From contig DATGGA010000025.1 of assembly GCA_035308765.1 (NCBI GenBank), positions 6,775 to 70,774 on the forward strand: a stretch of 64,000 bases of DNA, given 5' to 3'. A model generated the notes under the pieces. It had not been told where the DNA came from, did no database searches, and worked only from the letters and a program-made list of their open reading frames with translations. The first letter of the stretch is position 1; each line of letters opens with the position of its first letter. A program made the translations under genes and the position numbers. Of the stretch, positions 59,768 through 64,000 are shown in pieces. This stretch comes from RBG-16-66-20 sp035308765 (GTDB lineage Bacteria; Pseudomonadota; Gammaproteobacteria; Burkholderiales; SG8-39).

Positions 59768-60234
59768 TCGTCGTGGTGATGGGCGTCTCCGGGGCCGGCA
59801 AGAGTACCATCGGCGAAATGCTCGCAGCGCGCCTGAATTGCAGATTCCTGGACGCGGACCAGTTTCATCCCGCAGCCAACGTCGAAAAAATGGCCGCCGG
59901 CACGCCGCTGACCGACGCAGACCGCTGGCCCTGGCTGCAGAACCTGAATGCGAAGCTGCGGCAAGAGGAGAAAGCGGTACTGGCCTGCTCCGCGCTGAAG
60001 GAATCCTACCGGCAGGCGCTCTCCGCGGGACTCTCCAACTGCCGCTTCGTCCACCTGAGAGGCGACATCGACCTGATCCGCGCGAGGCTCGGGCATCGCC
60101 AGCACCGCTACATGCCCGCCTCGCTGCTCGAGAGCCAGTTCGCGGCGCTTGAGCCGCCGCGAGACGCGATCGACGTCGACATCGGCCAGCCGCCCGAGCG
60201 CTGCGTCGAGGATATTCTCGCCGCGCTCGGTTAA
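59764..60234 (+). CDS. gntK: Gluconokinase
   Basis: GntK (156 residues) phosphorylates gluconate to 6-phosphogluconate, the substrate of the preceding gene's product. The Walker A motif GVSGAGKST is near residues 7-15, DADQFHPAANVEKMAAGTPLTDADRWPWL near 30-58 is characteristic and ACSALKESYRQ near 73-83 follows. The start overlaps the dehydrogenase stop (ATGA), so the two form a gluconate oxidation module. Confidence 0.94.
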   Translation: MIVVVMGVSGAGKSTIGEMLAARLNCRFLDADQFHPAANVEKMAAGTPLTDADRWPWLQNLNAKLRQEEKAVLACSALKESYRQALSAGLSNCRFVHLRGDIDLIRARLGHRQHRYMPASLLESQFAALEPPRDAIDVDIGQPPERCVEDILAALG

Positions 60235-60294
60235 CCGCGAATCAGCAGGACTCCGCGAGCGCCGCCCCCAGGTCAGCGCGCGGCAAGAATCTTT

Positions 60295-60349
60295 ATAGGC
60301 TTTGTAAAATGTAAGCCTATTTGCAATTGACTTACATATATAATATAAT
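60295..60349 (+). promoter_or_regulatory. vapBC promoter with inverted-repeat operator
   Basis: ATAGGCTT (60295-60302) and AAGCCTAT (60313-60320) form a perfect 8-bp inverted repeat. It abuts TTGCAA (60321-60326), which is 17 bases from a perfect TATAAT (60344-60349). A second inverted repeat, TGTAAG (60310-60315) and CTTACA (60331-60336), overlaps the first and straddles the -35. Such nested repeats over a promoter are typical binding sites for antitoxin-led autorepression. The distance from the -10 to the vapB ATG is 29 bases. Confidence 0.7.
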
Positions 60350-60378
60350 CGCACTTTATTCATAAAGGCATAAATTCC

Positions 60379-60609
60379 ATGGACACTTACATGACGGTCA
60401 AAGGTCAGATCGTTATCCCCTCGAAGATTCGACGGAAATTCGGTATCAAGGAGGGAACACGCGTACAGGTGGACGTGGATGAGCAAATGCATCGAATTAT
60501 CCTGACCCCCGTTACGCGAGACTACATTCAGAACCTGCGTGGCAAGTACAAGGGCAAGAGCTTGCTGACAGCGCTGACGACAGAGAAGAAGCGCGAAAGG
60601 GATCGTTGA
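60379..60609 (+). CDS. vapB: Antitoxin VapB, AbrB/MazE-type
   Basis: The 76-residue antitoxin has an N-terminal SpoVT-AbrB domain (TVKGQIVIPSKIRRKFGIKEGTRVQV, residues 6-31) for DNA binding and a basic C-terminal tail that is expected to wrap the toxin. It is followed by its toxin gene with a one-base overlap. AbrB-type VapB proteins usually bind their own promoter, here likely the inverted repeats upstream. Confidence 0.92.
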   Translation: MDTYMTVKGQIVIPSKIRRKFGIKEGTRVQVDVDEQMHRIILTPVTRDYIQNLRGKYKGKSLLTALTTEKKRERDR

Positions 60610-61019
60610 TGGCGCGAAAGCCCAAGGCCCTAGTTTTCGACTCCTGGGCGGTACTCGCCTATTTGGGCGACGAAGCTTCCAGTCAGGAGGTCGCCGATCT
60701 AATCGCCGGCGCTCATGAGAATCGCATTCCCATGTACATGTCCACCATAAACGCTGGAGAAGTCTGGTACATCCTCGCCCGAGAAATTTCCGAATCGGAC
60801 GCAGACAAGGCGGTGGCAGACCTGGTGCGCCTCGGAATCGAATTGATCGATGCCAATTGGTCACTTACCCGAATTGCCGGAGGTTTCAAGGCACGCCATC
60901 GGATGTCTTACGCCGACTGCTTTGCTGCAGCACTTGCGAAAGAACGCAAGGCCGACCTTCTCACCGGAGACAAGGAATTCAAGCAAATTGAAGGGGATGT
61001 CAGCATTCACTGGCTTTAG
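60609..61019 (+). CDS. vapC: Toxin VapC, PIN-domain ribonuclease
   Basis: The 136-residue PIN protein keeps the four acidic residues: FDSWAVLAYL (Asp10 region), INAGEVWY (Glu near 48), MSYADCFAAALA (Asp near 98) and LLTGDKEF (Asp near 117). VapC toxins are magnesium-dependent RNases that cut tRNA or rRNA. The ATG 60609 overlaps the antitoxin stop (TGATG). The base use is closer to the GC-rich flanks than the following gene. Confidence 0.93.
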   Translation: MARKPKALVFDSWAVLAYLGDEASSQEVADLIAGAHENRIPMYMSTINAGEVWYILAREISESDADKAVADLVRLGIELIDANWSLTRIAGGFKARHRMSYADCFAAALAKERKADLLTGDKEFKQIEGDVSIHWL

Positions 61020-61038
61020 TCATCTAGGCGTACGAAAC

Positions 61039-63453
61039 ATGGAAAATTCCTCTGATATTTCGGCCACTCTTGCTCTACTGATGACCCAACCATCATTGGC
61101 TCTCGCGCGTCAACTGGAGCAGCAACTGACAAATACCGAACATCGGAAAATCGTCTTCGGGGGGCGCATCAATCAGAAAGCATCGATCGAAGCAGCTTCT
61201 GAAGGTGATCGTGGAGCTGTCGAACGCCTGGCCAATGCGTTTGACGCCTCCCTTACGGCTGCGAGAGTGATGTCCGGAATGAAAAACAGCGATTCCTCTC
61301 TGACACCACGAAGAGCTGCTCAACGCTTTCTGAACCCGAATCAGGATACATGCGAGTGGAATTCTCCAAATCCTAAGATCAACTTTGAAATGCCGGTAGT
61401 TCAATTTTGGCCGGAAGTCGAGACAAAACGCCGCTTCAAGCGATTTCAATCAACGTCTGGTCTTTGCTCTCTCCTAATTCGAGACAACTCATTAGGAATT
61501 TGTCGCGAAGATCTCCCGAAAACGATTCTCGCTCTAAACAGCGAGTCCAAATTGCGAACTTGGGAAGCAATTGGTCAATTTGGGCACGGGGGCAGCTCTG
61601 CTCTCGCATTCTGTGAATCTAGTTTGATCGTTACGCAACCACGATCAGGCGGCACAGCTAAGGAGTTCTATTGGACTCTGATAATCCCGGAACTCGAATC
61701 GAGCGAATCCAAGCAATCGATCGTACTCAAATGGTTCGCGGACAAGGATGGCTTACCACTGATTGGGCGGGTGTCCGACTACTCCGATTTGGGTGGTGCT
61801 TTACCGGGAACATCTGTTTGGCATTTCGGGTACGACCGGGGAGATTGGGTAAAGACAGCTGTAGGCACACACCAAGACACTCCTGCCGGGCGTCTGGGTA
61901 GATTACTGTTCTCGTATCCATTGCCATTCAAAATTCAAGGGGAACTAGCCCGTGGCGATACCGGAACAGGCTCGAGGACCATCAAGGGGGCATTCTTCCG
62001 CTTGATTGATGACCGCGGAGGAACCAAAAGCAGTGTGGAATACCGTAGTGGCGAGAAATCAGAAGAGTTAATCGTAGATGGTGTGACTTGTGGTTATTTC
62101 AGTATTTTTGCCTTTGTTCTCTCGCCCACCGCGGAGGTTCGCAATTATGTAGAACAAGATCGCCCCGTCGTATTGACGCTCCACGGTCAAAATCACGGAG
62201 AGATCAGGCGAACAATGCTCTTTGAGACAGGTTTTACAGAACTCGCTTCATCAATGATCGTCGAGATTCGACTAGACGCACTAGATGGCGAAGCACAAAG
62301 CGAAATCATCACCAATTCTCGTGAGACACCCAAAAATACCCGGGCGCTCAAAGCTCTCAAACAAAGAGTGATAGAACTGCTCAAAAACGATGAAGAACTT
62401 GCCACTATTGATCGACGCCGTCAGGAAGAGCGCGCCAAAAAGAGCAGTAGCGACCTAAGTAAACGAATCACTACTTTCTTGTCTTCGATTATTTCTGACG
62501 CCAAGGCAATGCCCGGTACCCTTCCAGGCACTGGCGGACTTGGAGGAAACGGTAACGTAGGTCCCGGCCCTCAACGACCAGAAATTCCCGCATCAGATCC
62601 ACCCAAAGTACTCGAATTTCTTGGGACAGGACCTTTATTTGTCGCCGAGGGAACCGCGTTACTCGTGAAATTCGGCAGCGACGCACGGCCACCAAAATAT
62701 TCTTTTCACGGAGACAATCCGCGATGCTTTGTTCGTCTCGACACCTCTGATGAATTCAAAGACAGACTGACATTAACCGGAAAATCAGACATCAATGGAC
62801 GCGGTTATGGGTCGATAACACTCACTGCCGCAGAATCAGATGCAAATCCTACTGTCGAAGATACCGTCGCAGGTACTCTGTTTGTCACGATTCAAGCGGC
62901 GGACGGTCGAATTCTAGAGAAGAGCTTGCCAGTCGGCTTGCGCCCCAAACCACAGATCCGAAAACGTAAGCCTCGTCAGGCGGTAGTCCTTGAAATTAGA
63001 TTTTGTGCACCTAGTAGCGTCGATATAGATGAGGTTAAAAGAATTGTTGGAGAAGAGGAAATCGGTGACTTCAGTCCTTCATACCTCGGACGATACAGAG
63101 ATGCGCTTCAGGTGACAGATATGGAGTGCGCCTACTGGGGAGAGAAATCGGAATCTAGTGGAATAAGCAAGCTAGTCGTCGAAATCAATACGGCATATTT
63201 ACATTTCAAGCAACTCTTTCAATCAATCTCAACTATTGAAGAGAAAATAAAAACGAAAGAATCAATTGTTCAAGACATTGTTCTTGATTGCTATCAGCAT
63301 AGCTTTCGTCTGGAAGATATGCCGGAAGGGGTTCATGAACAAGTTTTCACCGATCCCGACGACGCAAAGCGGGCTGCTGAAATATGCTTAAATTTCGATA
63401 AAGCATTGCGGCTTCTTGAACGAGAGAAATCCGTAAAGAATCGACCACAATAA
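61039..63453 (+). CDS. Large protein with N-terminal GHKL ATPase motifs, function unknown
   Basis: This 804-residue protein starts at ATG 61039, 19 bases after vapC. I do not recognise it as a described family. Three segments fit a GHKL (Hsp90/MutL/histidine-kinase type) ATP site in order: an N-box ERLANAFDA at 62-70, a D-box RDNSLGI at 148-154 and a G-box IGQFGHGGSSAL at 178-189. The middle (about 440-500) is charged and helical with a Gly/Pro-rich linker (GTGGLGGNGNVGPGP near 500), then a beta-rich region (about 520-650; many TLT/VTI strands) and a helical C-terminus (about 660-804). The low-GC codon use differs from both flanks. Context (VapBC, end of a housekeeping run) suggests a mobile or defence gene. 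MORC-like or sacsin-like ATPases are the nearest comparison, by motif only. Confidence 0.75.
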   Translation: MENSSDISATLALLMTQPSLALARQLEQQLTNTEHRKIVFGGRINQKASIEAASEGDRGAVERLANAFDASLTAARVMSGMKNSDSSLTPRRAAQRFLNPNQDTCEWNSPNPKINFEMPVVQFWPEVETKRRFKRFQSTSGLCSLLIRDNSLGICREDLPKTILALNSESKLRTWEAIGQFGHGGSSALAFCESSLIVTQPRSGGTAKEFYWTLIIPELESSESKQSIVLKWFADKDGLPLIGRVSDYSDLGGALPGTSVWHFGYDRGDWVKTAVGTHQDTPAGRLGRLLFSYPLPFKIQGELARGDTGTGSRTIKGAFFRLIDDRGGTKSSVEYRSGEKSEELIVDGVTCGYFSIFAFVLSPTAEVRNYVEQDRPVVLTLHGQNHGEIRRTMLFETGFTELASSMIVEIRLDALDGEAQSEIITNSRETPKNTRALKALKQRVIELLKNDEELATIDRRRQEERAKKSSSDLSKRITTFLSSIISDAKAMPGTLPGTGGLGGNGNVGPGPQRPEIPASDPPKVLEFLGTGPLFVAEGTALLVKFGSDARPPKYSFHGDNPRCFVRLDTSDEFKDRLTLTGKSDINGRGYGSITLTAAESDANPTVEDTVAGTLFVTIQAADGRILEKSLPVGLRPKPQIRKRKPRQAVVLEIRFCAPSSVDIDEVKRIVGEEEIGDFSPSYLGRYRDALQVTDMECAYWGEKSESSGISKLVVEINTAYLHFKQLFQSISTIEEKIKTKESIVQDIVLDCYQHSFRLEDMPEGVHEQVFTDPDDAKRAAEICLNFDKALRLLEREKSVKNRPQ

Positions 63454-63457
63454 ATAA

Positions 63458-63481
63458 AAAGGGCGGCCGCTGCCGCCCTTT
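63458..63481. terminator. Bidirectional rho-independent terminator
   Basis: AAAGGGCGGC (63458-63467) pairs with GCCGCCCTTT (63472-63481) around loop CGCT. A and T tracts on the two sides suit termination of both the GHKL gene and the convergent pyrophosphatase gene. Confidence 0.9.
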
Positions 63482-63500
63482 CAATACCACCGCCCAACGC

Positions 63501-64000
<500 letters not shown>

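Noticed and set aside
60327..60349. TTGACT as the -35 of vapBC
   Set aside because: It lies only 11 bases from TATAAT. TTGCAA at 60321 gives the correct 17-base spacing.

Overview
The window is high-GC, gene-dense bacterial chromosome. It most resembles a betaproteobacterium (Burkholderiales or Rhodocyclales-like, inferred). The reasons are two Bug/TctC-type binding proteins, DUF4124 and DUF3579 proteins, class I BirA without a DNA-binding domain with CoaX beside it, a pilE-fimT-pilVWX-pilY1 cluster, and the ribF-ileS-lspA-ispH block. Genes overlap by 1-24 bases in many places and no gene-free stretch exceeds 300 bases.

Layout. 1-929: edge of a restriction/defence-like region, with a partial three-Cys-motif partner protein (TcmP) and what looks like an internally deleted restriction-enzyme remnant. 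930-1174: intergenic, with a dRS3-like inverted repeat. 1175-9964: a peptide-scavenging block made of an exported protein of unknown function, an MlrC-type metallopeptidase, an N-acyl-D-amino-acid deacylase and a complete dipeptide/oligopeptide ABC importer with a fused double ATPase. 9975-12173: birA, coaX and a SPOR-like protein. 12170-13617 (minus): a single-domain response regulator, a DUF4124 protein and an RcnB-like protein. 13740-13815: tRNA-Thr(CGT). 14019-22528: minor pilins and a large PilY1 whose middle carries repeat insertions. 22569-28974 (minus): a DUF4124-glutaredoxin fusion, ispH, a small (p)ppGpp-hydrolase-like HD gene, lspA, ileS and ribF. 29026-32950: an Mpo1-like protein and a TRAP transporter whose receptor gene is convergent. 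33049-35754: a SirB1-like protein, murJ and rpsT. 35811-44306: DUF3579, a decarboxylase with a receiver-like N-terminus, argD, argF, argG (inverted), yajQ, a glutamine amidotransferase and an aspartyl protease. 44325-48207 (minus): folE2, dxs, ispA and xseB. 48304-53494: a Rieske oxygenase, a sulfurtransferase, a hydrolase, tsaE, a cell-wall amidase and DedA. 53519-56891: mutL, an SDR and miaA. 56898-60234: two Bug receptors, a 6-phosphogluconate dehydrogenase and gluconokinase. 60240-63481: an AT-richer island with VapBC and an 804-residue protein with GHKL ATPase motifs. 63501-64000: the C-terminus of a membrane pyrophosphatase.

The best candidate for something undescribed is the island at 60295-63481. 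It has a promoter with two overlapping inverted repeats, a VapB/VapC pair, and a large protein with an N-terminal GHKL (Hsp90/MutL/MORC-like) ATP-binding site, a predicted beta domain and a helical C-terminus, closed by a strong terminator. Its base and codon use differ from both flanks, which suggests horizontal acquisition. Other points worth a look are the restriction-enzyme remnant, the argF terminator that also encodes the ArgG tail, and divergent genes whose start codons share bases.
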